Origin: Corallochytrium limacisporum
Lineage: Eukaryota > Opisthokonta
Length of the DNA stretch: 64,000 nt
NCBI GenBank assembly: GCA_002811645.1
Contig: PDIP01000033.1
Coordinates: 24,516 to 88,515 of the forward strand
Direction of reading: 5' to 3'
The notes beneath the pieces are model-generated. The model was not told the DNA's origin. It did no database searches and saw only the letters and a program-made list of their open reading frames with translations. The translations under genes were made by a program, and so were the position numbers. This document shows positions 1 to 8,708 of the stretch, one piece after another; position 1 is the first letter of the stretch; every line of letters starts with the position of its first letter.

Positions 1-95
1 AGGAATTGCGTGGTAGCCATGATCACAAAGAATAATTTTCCGTTATCCTCAACAAACTCACCAAGAATGGGTCCAGTTCTATAACAATCGCTCAT
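1..95 (-). CDS. Partial N-terminus of an unidentified gene running off the left edge
   Basis: On the minus strand an ATG whose A is at position 95 opens a frame beginning MSDCYRTGPILGEFVEDNG that stays open to base 1. The composition looks protein-like (GEFVEDNGKLFFVI). The frame is also open upstream of the ATG to a stop near 157, but with no other Met. Its orientation, divergent from APC2, fits the strand alternation of the window. I do not recognise the family; only about 31 codons are visible. Confidence 0.35.
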   Translation of the reverse strand, partial: MSDCYRTGPILGEFVEDNGKLFFVIMATTQF

Positions 96-662
96 TGATA
101 TACCAAGGCACCCCAGATTTCGCAGAAAGGCCAACTCTGATATGTCATCAAAGCGTTAGCGGCGACCCAAGGTCTCAGGAATCTCCTTTTTGGAAAGCAA
201 TGTATTCGGGGCCTATTTTCTCTCCCCCCTCCCCACCTCTGAGCCTGGTGGGAGCGCGCCAAAAGACCGGCCTCGGACTGGGGAGGTTTGTGGCAGGGGG
301 CCCTTGGAGACCGAACGGGAATCCAGAACATCCCTTGGGTGCATTTCCCTTTCTTTTTGGCGACATGTAAATTGAGTTATTTCAAAACGGGCGACGTAGC
401 AATGATGTACTGATACCATGTGCTAATATCATCGGCGTCGATAACAAGCATTGTGCACCAAGGGGCCTGTACAAGAGTCCACCTTCACACAACAACATGC
501 CGTGAGGACATGGGAAGTGACCCTTGGAGTGAGCAAGTCACTTATCCCTGCTTATGACTTAGTTTTTAGTCCAGGAGTTTCATAAATCTGACTTCTACAA
601 GGAAACGACCAAGGCTGGCTGGAAGCCCTGCCGGCGGCCGGAGGTCCCTAAAGCACACCGCA
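96..662. other. Intergenic 5' region of APC2
   Basis: Divergent gap between the left-edge ORF and APC2. It contains one copy of the recurrent element (GGGGCCTATTTT, 208-219, plus strand) followed by C-rich sequence, and no convincing gene. Short ORFs here overlap one another on both strands and have no recognisable domain. Confidence 0.5.
208..219 (+). promoter_or_regulatory. Recurrent intergenic element, copy 1
   Basis: GGGGCCTATTTT, plus strand, 444 bp before the APC2 ATG. One of eight related copies in the window. Confidence 0.45.
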
Positions 663-3644
663 ATGGACGGCCGGAAACTCGACGAGGCTGTTCCTGGTGG
701 AAAGGGTGCATCACAGGGTACCAGCAGTCCACGCCTATCGGATGTACACAACCGTCTGCATGAAAGTAATTTGGGACCGGGAATGGAACACATGAAGAAT
801 GTCTCGGGCCGGGGCATCGGTAAAGAAAACAGTCTCGATGAAATGAGTGCCGGAAGAACAGCACGGGCTCGACTGATGCAGTCCGGATCAACAACTAATT
901 TTGAAGATGGGATGGACACCGATGTTCCACCCTCATATGGTGCATTAGTTTCTGCCTTGGCGGAGTTTGGGCTGACTATACCGTCTGCTAACTCTTCAAT
1001 ACTCTTACTTCATCAAGATGGAACGCTCCAGAAGTTTCGCGTTTTGCTTGAGACATACTTCGATGAAATTTTCGCACAGGGTTCTGTATCAAGTGCAAGT
1101 ACAGGTACTGCACTGTTTGAGTACATTGATGGGTTGCTATCACAACGTGTCGATAAAACAGCAGCAAGTGCAATTGCTGAGTCGATGCTCTCAGAGATAG
1201 CCAGTATGTGCCGCAGAAAGTTGAGGACTACCACCGTTGCTCATTTGTGCCGAGCCTTTAGGGCGGCTGCCGCACCAATCTGCGATAAGATCAGTAGAGA
1301 GACACTTGATGCCATTGGCATAAGCATTGGGGAACGTCTCAGTGACGAGAATGACGCTGATACATTCAAGGAGGAGATGATTACATCCCTCTTTGGACTC
1401 TCGGAAGCGATCGATACTGCTTTGGGGGCGCTTGTCCGGGAGGATAGTGAAGTGAGGAGGATCTGTCGTCACATTGACGAGAATGCACTACTGCCAGCGG
1501 ACATTACAGCAGAAATTAGACATGCATGGGGTGCCGAGATGGAATTATCGAACGATGGTGTCATCAATGACTTTGGAACATTTCTGTCATTTTGGCTATT
1601 GTTTGAGCGGACTTTTGAAACCTTACCCCCGACTGGAGCGGAGCTACTTCGTACGCTGATTAGTGGTCTGCAAGAACTTGAGCTGACACAGCTCTTAACC
1701 TTGCCAGCCTACCGGAAGGCACTGAGAATGGATATGCACGTATATGTTCAGGATACGTGTGCTGGCGAAGACCACTGGATGGAGAGCTGCTGGCCTCACC
1801 TGGATAGCTACTTGGATATCAGTCAACAGACCGTCGTGTTTCGACAGCTGGAATCCATGCTGAGGGTCTCCGAGGACCCTAGACTGCAATTGACTTTGCA
1901 AGAGGAGATGATTGTTTTGCGAAGGCAGCTTCATCAGGACTATGTCTTTCTTCGCGCAGATGAACTGTTCGACATCGCTCGAAGTTATCCTGAGTCACTT
2001 CCCGCAGTGCGTGACCTCAAGCAAGCGATCCAGAAATGTGAGCTAAGCCTTCCGTCCATCAATCAGCGCATTGTTAGTGCCCTGTCCGGTCAGATTCGGA
2101 AGCGTCTGTTGCATCCCGGTATTGATACTGAACGCATTGCTGTCATGTACATCCGGAATATCAAGGTGCTTCGTCTCATTGACCCAACCGCTGCCCTGGT
2201 TGATACAGTTTGCGAAGACATTCGACGCTACCTCCGACGTAGGGATGATACGGTGCGCTGCATTGTTCGCATGATAACAGATGAGAACGCGGCGCGTGAC
2301 ATCTTCGGGCAGGATGATGACGATGAAGGCGATGAAGAGGACCGCGCGGACATGCAAGGCAGCAAGGACTACGCTGACGTCAACCGCCTGAGCATCAACA
2401 CCTGGCACAAATGGAATCCTCTGTTGCCGGAAGCACTCAGCAAGTTAAAACAGCAGCACTTTGCGGGAATACCCTTGCGCGACCGGCGAATGGCCCACAC
2501 GGGAGAGATGTTGGGCATGTTACTTGGCATTTACGGTACTCGCGAGAACTTCGTTGGCGAGTACCGGTCACTACTGGCCGAGCGATTGTTGGAGAGTATG
2601 GACATGGATACGGATCGTGAGGTGCGTTCTTTGGAAATGCTGAAGGTTCATTTGGGTGAGAACAACATGCAATATTGTGATGTCATGCTGAAGGATATGG
2701 TAGAGAGTAGACGCATGCGACAGAACATTTGTAGTCACTTCCAGAGAACATCACGCGAATGCAGTATTGACGTTTCCAAAATGTCAATGGCAATTCTCAG
2801 TCACCTGTTTTGGCCCACCTTCCGCAGGGATACCATGAATCTTCCGGTTACCATTTATCGGACAATGCAGGTTTACGAGCAAGGATTTAAGAGGCAGAAA
2901 CCCAATCGGTCCCTCCAATTCAAACCGACTGTGGGTATGGTAGAACTGGAAGTCACATTGCCTGATAGGCAGCCCAAGTCATTCACTGTGCCGGTAGCAA
3001 CGGCCGCGATCTTGTACATGTTCCAGGACGCAAATGATGAGGAGGTTACGGCAGCTGTCGACGAAATGAAACGTGCCGAGAGCGAAGACAACGTCAAGGA
3101 CGGCATCACATCGCGTACGGGAGTCACTGCCGCTACATCCAAGCCGGAGTGGACCACTCAAGAGCTTAGCCAAACTCTCGGTTTGGCAGAGGCTACCGTG
3201 CGCAAACGAATTGCGTACTGGACGCGCCTGGAGATTCTGAAGGAGTATGCGCCGAATAGATTCTGCACCGCAGAACGTGAGAGTGAACTCCGACGTGCCA
3301 TGACCATTGACGCGACTGTAGGTGCCATGAATGAGCCATCACAGAGCATATCAGCCGCGGAACACGATGAGGATGACGATGCCGACGACCACGGTGGCGC
3401 TCTGAGCTCCGTCAGGGAGAATCAGCAAGAGCAACTCAATCTGATGTGGATGTTTGCCCAAGGTATGCTGCGTAACCTCGGTCCCCAGAGTGTTGATCGT
3501 CTGTGGAATATGGTAAGCATGTATGTGCAAAATTCCGACACCCCAGTACACTGTACCCAGGCTGATTTCAGACAGTTTCTGGATGTCAAAGTTCGTCAGG
3601 ACGAACTTCAGGTATCCGGTGGTCTGTACAGTCTCGGTGACTAG
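663..3644 (+). CDS. APC2: Anaphase-promoting complex subunit 2 (cullin-like scaffold)
   Basis: 993 aa, intronless, ATG start. APC2 is the cullin-family subunit that, with the RING subunit APC11, forms the catalytic core of the APC/C ubiquitin ligase controlling anaphase and mitotic exit. The C-terminal half carries the cullin-homology region: a YGTRENFVGEYRSLLAERLL block (about residues 620-640), then IYRTMQVYEQGF and a beta-rich stretch (about 730-790). It ends in the winged-helix (WHB) domain in the last 80 residues (DVKVRQDELQVSGGLYSLGD). An acidic run (DDDDEGDEED) lies near residue 550. At 993 aa it is longer than animal APC2 (about 820 aa), with a low-complexity N-terminus. It converges on an ARL3-like relic only about 50 bp downstream. 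Confidence 0.93.
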   Translation: MDGRKLDEAVPGGKGASQGTSSPRLSDVHNRLHESNLGPGMEHMKNVSGRGIGKENSLDEMSAGRTARARLMQSGSTTNFEDGMDTDVPPSYGALVSALAEFGLTIPSANSSILLLHQDGTLQKFRVLLETYFDEIFAQGSVSSASTGTALFEYIDGLLSQRVDKTAASAIAESMLSEIASMCRRKLRTTTVAHLCRAFRAAAAPICDKISRETLDAIGISIGERLSDENDADTFKEEMITSLFGLSEAIDTALGALVREDSEVRRICRHIDENALLPADITAEIRHAWGAEMELSNDGVINDFGTFLSFWLLFERTFETLPPTGAELLRTLISGLQELELTQLLTLPAYRKALRMDMHVYVQDTCAGEDHWMESCWPHLDSYLDISQQTVVFRQLESMLRVSEDPRLQLTLQEEMIVLRRQLHQDYVFLRADELFDIARSYPESLPAVRDLKQAIQKCELSLPSINQRIVSALSGQIRKRLLHPGIDTERIAVMYIRNIKVLRLIDPTAALVDTVCEDIRRYLRRRDDTVRCIVRMITDENAARDIFGQDDDDEGDEEDRADMQGSKDYADVNRLSINTWHKWNPLLPEALSKLKQQHFAGIPLRDRRMAHTGEMLGMLLGIYGTRENFVGEYRSLLAERLLESMDMDTDREVRSLEMLKVHLGENNMQYCDVMLKDMVESRRMRQNICSHFQRTSRECSIDVSKMSMAILSHLFWPTFRRDTMNLPVTIYRTMQVYEQGFKRQKPNRSLQFKPTVGMVELEVTLPDRQPKSFTVPVATAAILYMFQDANDEEVTAAVDEMKRAESEDNVKDGITSRTGVTAATSKPEWTTQELSQTLGLAEATVRKRIAYWTRLEILKEYAPNRFCTAERESELRRAMTIDATVGAMNEPSQSISAAEHDEDDDADDHGGALSSVRENQQEQLNLMWMFAQGMLRNLGPQSVDRLWNMVSMYVQNSDTPVHCTQADFRQFLDVKVRQDELQVSGGLYSLGD

Positions 3645-3696
3645 AGAGTTTATTTTAGAGAAGCATAAAGAACACTGAAGAGAATATTCGCTTGGT

Positions 3697-3877
3697 ACCT
3701 ACAGGTTTCTGGTCTTCCTGCAATTCATGGAATTCGAGTCCGGTTTCTTCTACGCGCTTACGGTCCGCACTGTCAATGACGTAAATGAGGGCGTCAACAT
3801 CATCGAAGTCGGCGAATCGCCTTCTGTCCTCCTATGTCCCACATATTCATCGTAAACCCCAGCTGCTGCACACCCAT
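3697..3877 (-). pseudogene. ARL3-like small GTPase relic (ARF family)
   Basis: Not a normal ORF: found by reading frames in the APC2-MINPP1 gap. From an ATG at 3877 the frame reads [18 protein letters not shown] then KAIR, which is the ARF/ARL switch-II block WDxGGQ. After one extra base (3811) the next frame reads [19 protein letters not shown] then [14 protein letters not shown]. The [13 protein letters not shown] signature is that of ARL3, the ciliary GTPase. About five codons between the two blocks are missing. The P-loop exon and the NKQD guanine-specificity motif are absent; the sequence upstream is GC-rich and the sequence downstream runs into APC2. An in-frame stop lies just upstream. 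I read this as a decayed or truncated gene. A GTAGGT just after the last block could be an old splice donor. Confidence 0.75.
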
Positions 3878-4456
3878 TGTGTTGATTCATTCGCCCTTGA
3901 AGTATCTCTAACCTCGGCATGACTGACTGCGTCCTAACACCCTCTCCCCCGCCAGGCACCCCCGGCAACCCCACGGAGGGTCCCGAGGAGACGGGTTCCC
4001 CCTCCCCCCTTCCCTCTCCCGTGGGCCAGCGCCCCGGGGAAGTGCGGGGAGGGCGGGGCTACTGAGGAGCATTTGAAGGGGCCTATTTTTCTTCCCGCCA
4101 TCAACACTTCCGGTGCGTTACAACGCCTCTGCCACTTCACTGCTGGGCCTGCCGTACAATTCCTTTATCCTCAGCTTGAACCACCGCCGCCTCACTCAGG
4201 CTCAAGGCCCCCCTCGGGCGGGGGTGTTTGGAACTGCTGTATTTTTCTTCCGTGGGGCGTTGCAACGGCGCGTCCGGAGCGAGGGGTGCGTCCGAAGTCG
4301 AACGGTGGTCATTTTGAGCCGGGATTTCAGGGGCAGAGGTTCGATGTGGTACAAAATATGCAACAGCTGGCTTTGACAGCTTGATTAAGTTTTGGCTAAA
4401 TGCAATCTTGATGATCATGAACTTCTTTATAAAGTAGTTCTGGTAGTCAACCGAGA
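3878..4456. other. Intergenic region upstream of MINPP1
   Basis: GC-rich gap with C/G runs. It holds one copy of the recurrent element on the plus strand (GGGGCCTATTTTT, 4078-4090) about 370 bp before the MINPP1 start. A TTTATAAAG lies only about 25 bp before that ATG, which is too close to be an ordinary TATA box unless the leader is almost absent. Confidence 0.45.
4078..4090 (+). promoter_or_regulatory. Recurrent intergenic element, copy 2
   Basis: GGGGCCTATTTTT, plus strand, 367 bp before the MINPP1 ATG. Confidence 0.45.
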
Positions 4457-6007
4457 ATGAAGGTACACTCACTGATCTTGGGCCTGCTTGCGGTCGGAGC
4501 CGTTGCCGACAGCGAGGGTGACGTAGATGTCCTCCGGCCACCATGTGATTGGTTCCCTCACACCTTCGGAACAAAGACACGCTATTGTCCACCTCATTTG
4601 CGATCCGAGTACGGCTATGACTTTGAGAATCTTCAAGCCGAAGTGCGGGCTCTGGGGGATGAACAGGGATTAGTCTGCCGGCCAGAACACATTCAAATGT
4701 TAGTCCGGCATGGTACGCGGTACCCTAGCACAGGCGACATCCGAAAACTTGACAAATTGCAAAATAAGCTAAACCAACTTGACCTCCATGGAGACTCTAA
4801 TTACTTGTGGTTGAAAGACTGGGAGAACCCATTCCATGAGAGCGATGACAAAATGCTACATGAGATTGGTGAGTACGAACTCTATGAGATTGCCAAGCGG
4901 TATCGGGAACGGTTTCCTACGTTATTCATGGAAAAATATTCGAGTAGAAGCTACCGCTTTACTTCGACCAAGACAGAACGAGCGGCCCAGTCTGCGAGTG
5001 CATTTAGCTACGGTTTGTTTGAGGGAACGGGTATCATCAGCGAAAACGGTTTCCAGCCCGTCGCCATCAACTCTGCATCTATTGACCGGGACATTCAGCT
5101 CCGGTTCTTTGACAACTGTGACAAGTACCTGAGGGTAGTGAAAGGCGACGACCTGGATGGTGAAGTCAGTCGTCCGGGAGTCAAGACGGTGTCCGGAGAG
5201 CTCAAGAAGTTTAAGAAAAGCGAAGCCTTGCAGAGTTTGATCGCAGATGTGAAACGAAAAGTTGGTCTACCAGAAGACCATCCGTTCCCGAGCTACAAGG
5301 ACCTGTACGGTATTTATGTTATGTGTGCCTATGGGGTGAATTTACGTGGAGACACGACCTTCTGCGACATCTTTGAGGACACGGACAAGGCATTGAAGAT
5401 TTTGGACTTTCACTCCGAACTCAAGACATATTACGTCCGTGGTGAAGGTACAGATATCAACACGCAAATGAGCTGTCCATTGTTGACAGATATGTGGGAG
5501 CATATTGAGGCCCTGGTGGAAAATTACAAAGATAATCAGAACATGCTGCCCCACCATCAGCTCAAGGGTGCCTTCCGTTTTGCCCACGCGGAGACTTTGA
5601 TCCCACTGGTCAACCTGATGGGACTGTACACCCAGGGTGAAAAAGGTAACTTGACCGCTGATGAATACGAAACCCACATTAAGGACCGTGAGTTCCGCAG
5701 TGGCATCATGAGCCCTTTCAGCGGTAACATTGGTATGGTCGTGTACAAGTGCACGGGTACGACACCGGACAACGTCCACTGGAAGGTAGCCACCCTGTTG
5801 AACGAACGTGTGTACAAGATGACCCAGGTGGGCTGTGATCACCTACTCTGCGACTACAGCAAGATGCACCACTATTTCCGGGATCACTATGGTTGTAACT
5901 TTGACGAAGTGTGTAGCTTGGACAAAATGGTTGACGAAGTTGTAGATGCTTCGATCCTTGAGGCCGACTCTCAAGCACATCTGCGCACTGGTAGCGATGA
6001 GTTGTGA
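4457..6007 (+). CDS. MINPP1: Multiple inositol polyphosphate phosphatase, ER-retained
   Basis: 516 aa histidine acid phosphatase. It hydrolyses phytate and other inositol polyphosphates (and, in animals, 2,3-bisphosphoglycerate) in the ER lumen. Visible: a signal peptide (MKVHSLILGLLAVGAVA), the catalytic RHGTRYP motif (Arg84/His85), the distal HAE motif (RFAHAETL, His377) that supplies the proton donor, and a C-terminal SDEL tetrapeptide, the ER-retrieval signal also found on animal MINPP1. Length is close to the family norm (about 490 aa). It converges on MCMBP with 103 bp between stops. Clearly MINPP-type rather than a secreted fungal phytase, because of the SDEL end and the HAE rather than HD motif. 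Confidence 0.93.
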   Translation: MKVHSLILGLLAVGAVADSEGDVDVLRPPCDWFPHTFGTKTRYCPPHLRSEYGYDFENLQAEVRALGDEQGLVCRPEHIQMLVRHGTRYPSTGDIRKLDKLQNKLNQLDLHGDSNYLWLKDWENPFHESDDKMLHEIGEYELYEIAKRYRERFPTLFMEKYSSRSYRFTSTKTERAAQSASAFSYGLFEGTGIISENGFQPVAINSASIDRDIQLRFFDNCDKYLRVVKGDDLDGEVSRPGVKTVSGELKKFKKSEALQSLIADVKRKVGLPEDHPFPSYKDLYGIYVMCAYGVNLRGDTTFCDIFEDTDKALKILDFHSELKTYYVRGEGTDINTQMSCPLLTDMWEHIEALVENYKDNQNMLPHHQLKGAFRFAHAETLIPLVNLMGLYTQGEKGNLTADEYETHIKDREFRSGIMSPFSGNIGMVVYKCTGTTPDNVHWKVATLLNERVYKMTQVGCDHLLCDYSKMHHYFRDHYGCNFDEVCSLDKMVDEVVDASILEADSQAHLRTGSDEL

Positions 6008-6110
6008 TCGGTTCTTTGTTTTAGGCTTGTAAGATGAACTTGTCATTTTGCCACTAGATTTTAATAAGAAATGCTCCTTACACGTCATGTTTGATGTTCT
6101 TTTTTTAGTT

Positions 6111-8183
6111 TCAGTTTGCGGGCGCTGCCTGGGCCCCCTGCTGCTGTTGCCGGGCAGCTGCCTTCTGAGTGACAGTGCTTACCGTACCCTGTTCGCGGGG
6201 TGCGTCCCAGCTGAGGTCCTTGAGGCGCTGGCAACGCTCAGTTTCCAACTGTACAGCCCGCTGCCAATCCTCGAGACTAAGGGCGACCCGACCATGGCTA
6301 GCGGCTACGAAACGGGCCATGGTCAACGTCTGGTGCATCTGGGCTTCACCGAAGGAAGAGTCCTGCTTGCGCATGGTGACAAACGCTTCCGCGATTCTCT
6401 TCTGGCCGTCCTCCTTCAACTCGGGGTCCAAGGCCCGTGCGGCACGCACGTACGCGTTCAAAAGGTCCAGGGTCTGCTCGTCAATGTTGGACACTTGTGG
6501 CATGCTGGCTGCTATCTTGACCGGCACAGTTGCTTGGGTCTGAACCAGTGATCGGCGGGTAGAAACGACTATGGCATTGATCGCGCAGTCAAATGGCATC
6601 GCGCTGTATCCAAAGTTATAGCTAACCTTACCCCACTGCAGGGCCTCCTGAAGGGACTGCAGGTTGCGCATTCCGCGCTCCTTCAGCTGGCCGGAAGAAA
6701 GCCTGGTCTCGTTAAAGATGGCCTGGGTGCCACTGGGAACTTGCAGCAAACCAGACACAAGCCTGTCGTTTATAGGGTCTTTGGTTGGAGCGTAATTGTC
6801 AGCGTTCAGTGCATCGATGGTAAGATCGACAGCAGGGACATAGCGGTTGCAGATCTTCTCGAGCAGCGCATCGAGGCCGTCGACCAAAGCACCGGACGCT
6901 TGAGTCTCTTCGCCCATTTTCAGGCTCTCTGACACCAGAGCAATGTTAATTGGGAAGTGACCCAGTGGCAGTTCGCCGCGACGGGTGTACAGATGGCTCA
7001 AGAGATGCAACAGGACATATTCGGCAGCCAAAGCATCGCCGTAGAGCAGCTCGGTTAGAGTCTTGAGCAACGTTTCACGGGCCCGCTTGGCAAGGTCATC
7101 AGATAGAGCAGGGTGCTGAACGGCGACAGAGGTGGCCGGAGCAAGGAGGGTGTAAAGTTCCTTATCGAACTGTAGCGGCTCCAGTACACGGTAGTGCAAG
7201 CAGTGTACTCGGGGCACTTGGGAGTGCGGTAGCATGTCACTGACGGTTTGCATGCCGTCGGTGTAGGGTGTGGTGAAATCATGTTGCGCGGCAGACGTCT
7301 GCGGCTGATCAAATTGAGTGGCCATAGGGCTGCTGCTGAATATACCATAGAACTCAACAATGCGGTTCACGGCGGCTAGTTCGTTGTTGGCACTCTCGCC
7401 ATAGAGCTTGACAATAGCCGGAACAAATGCAGAGTCCTTAGATGCGCGCCGATCTGGGAAGTTCAGAGGATTTGCCTGTTGCAGGTCTTCGTTGCCGCTC
7501 TTCTGCTCTTCGGATGCCTTAGGTGTCGCGGTTTGCTGTTGGTGCAGCTGCTGAGCGGTACCACGTTTCGTTCCCGTCACGGTCTCTTCGCCTGTGGACA
7601 CAGCTCCTGCAGCGTCTGGACTCTTGTCTTCGACATCCATGTCATCATCGAGGCTTCGCTTACCCTTTCGATTTTCCGCTGCTGCAGGATCTCCATGGTC
7701 TTGACTCTGTTGACCATGTTGCTCTTTGTGAGTCGCACCCGGCACAGGCACGACATAGATCTGTCCGCGCTCGTGCAGAGCCTCGGTCATTTCAAAATCA
7801 TCAAGGTTGATTTTGCCACCACCAAACAAGGAAGAGCTCTGTAGACTGTCCACATCCTGGAAAGCCACATGCACTCGGCGATCAGGCTGGGATTTATCCT
7901 TAAACGTAGGACAATAGTACTCTGGCTGCAGGGTGTCCTGTACCATGCCGACGTAGCGCACCAGGGATCCCGGTTGAATGTATGGCAGAGATGCTTTGGT
8001 CAGCAGAGGCACCTGGGACCGAACATTTTTCTGTTCAATGTTGCCCTCCACTTGCGACGCAAACTCTCTCAAAATGACGTCCACACCAGCGTGTGGGCTC
8101 TGAGCACCATGCTGTTCAAACAGATTATGAATCTGCTCACTTGGATTGGCAAACCAGCCAGATTGCTGTGTCTTTCCGGGCAT
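6111..8183 (-). CDS. MCMBP: Mini-chromosome maintenance complex-binding protein
   Basis: 690 aa. MCMBP/ETG1/Mcb1 binds MCM3-7 in place of MCM2 and acts in assembly and unloading of the replicative helicase and in cohesion. The N-terminal block is typical (NPSEQIHNLFEQHG, then PYIQPGSLVRYVGMVQDT and YYCPTFKDKS), followed by a low-complexity, charged insert (about residues 150-250). The conserved C-terminal racket domain includes VHCLHYRVLEPLQF and LLSHLYTRRGELPLGHFPIN. ATG start at 8183. About 50 residues longer than the human protein (642 aa), mainly from the glutamine-rich linker and a Q/A-rich tail. Convergent with MINPP1, and upstream of it in tandem is NOP53. A copy of the recurrent promoter-like element lies about 405 bp upstream in sense orientation. 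Confidence 0.93.
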   Translation of the reverse strand: MPGKTQQSGWFANPSEQIHNLFEQHGAQSPHAGVDVILREFASQVEGNIEQKNVRSQVPLLTKASLPYIQPGSLVRYVGMVQDTLQPEYYCPTFKDKSQPDRRVHVAFQDVDSLQSSSLFGGGKINLDDFEMTEALHERGQIYVVPVPGATHKEQHGQQSQDHGDPAAAENRKGKRSLDDDMDVEDKSPDAAGAVSTGEETVTGTKRGTAQQLHQQQTATPKASEEQKSGNEDLQQANPLNFPDRRASKDSAFVPAIVKLYGESANNELAAVNRIVEFYGIFSSSPMATQFDQPQTSAAQHDFTTPYTDGMQTVSDMLPHSQVPRVHCLHYRVLEPLQFDKELYTLLAPATSVAVQHPALSDDLAKRARETLLKTLTELLYGDALAAEYVLLHLLSHLYTRRGELPLGHFPINIALVSESLKMGEETQASGALVDGLDALLEKICNRYVPAVDLTIDALNADNYAPTKDPINDRLVSGLLQVPSGTQAIFNETRLSSGQLKERGMRNLQSLQEALQWGKVSYNFGYSAMPFDCAINAIVVSTRRSLVQTQATVPVKIAASMPQVSNIDEQTLDLLNAYVRAARALDPELKEDGQKRIAEAFVTMRKQDSSFGEAQMHQTLTMARFVAASHGRVALSLEDWQRAVQLETERCQRLKDLSWDAPREQGTVSTVTQKAAARQQQQGAQAAPAN

Positions 8184-8708
8184 TTCGTTTGTTTTGTGTC
8201 CAGAAGAGGATGGCTTTTGTATTGAAGGCTATGAGAAATGGTCAACAGTCTAAAACCCGAAGTGGAAGACATCAAGGACCATTCCGCAAAGACAGAGTGA
8301 AACGAAAACGAAGACGCAGAAAGCTTCACGAACGTAACGACACACAACGTCGTTCAGTCATGATTGGGCTGATGAAATCTTCAAATGCCAGGTCCGCCGT
8401 GCCATCATCCATTTTTTTCCGGTTGTTTCGGTAATAGAAATGGAGAGCAAAAGCAAGCCGTGATAAGGAGGAGAGGGGGTGAGTAGCGGGCCTCCTTTGG
8501 GTGAGACCCTGTGCGATTTCTTCAAACGGGGGAGGGCCCGGTCGAAGCATATGACTTTTCGCGCCAAAAAATACACCAGCCGTAGTGAAAATAGGCCCCG
8601 TATCCATGTGCCAGTCCTACAACTCTAGATGCCGTTGTGTCTGAACTTCAATAGACGCAACATAGAAAGCGACATACATGCAATGTATTGATTTTAATGA
8701 TCCGTAGC
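8184..8708. other. Intergenic 5' region of MCMBP / 3' of NOP53
   Basis: Contains AAAATAGGCCCC at 8588-8599, which is the recurrent element on the minus strand, sense for MCMBP, and a TTCAAACGGGGG block at 8521-8532. A 93-codon minus-strand ORF covers the element itself, so I regard it as leader or promoter rather than gene. Confidence 0.4.
8588..8599 (-). promoter_or_regulatory. Recurrent intergenic element, copy 3
   Basis: GGGGCCTATTTT on the minus strand, about 405 bp before the MCMBP ATG. Confidence 0.45.

Noticed and set aside
8326-8607. 93-codon minus-strand ORF upstream of MCMBP
   Set aside because: Its start overlaps the recurrent promoter-like element and no domain is visible; a leader or uORF is more likely.
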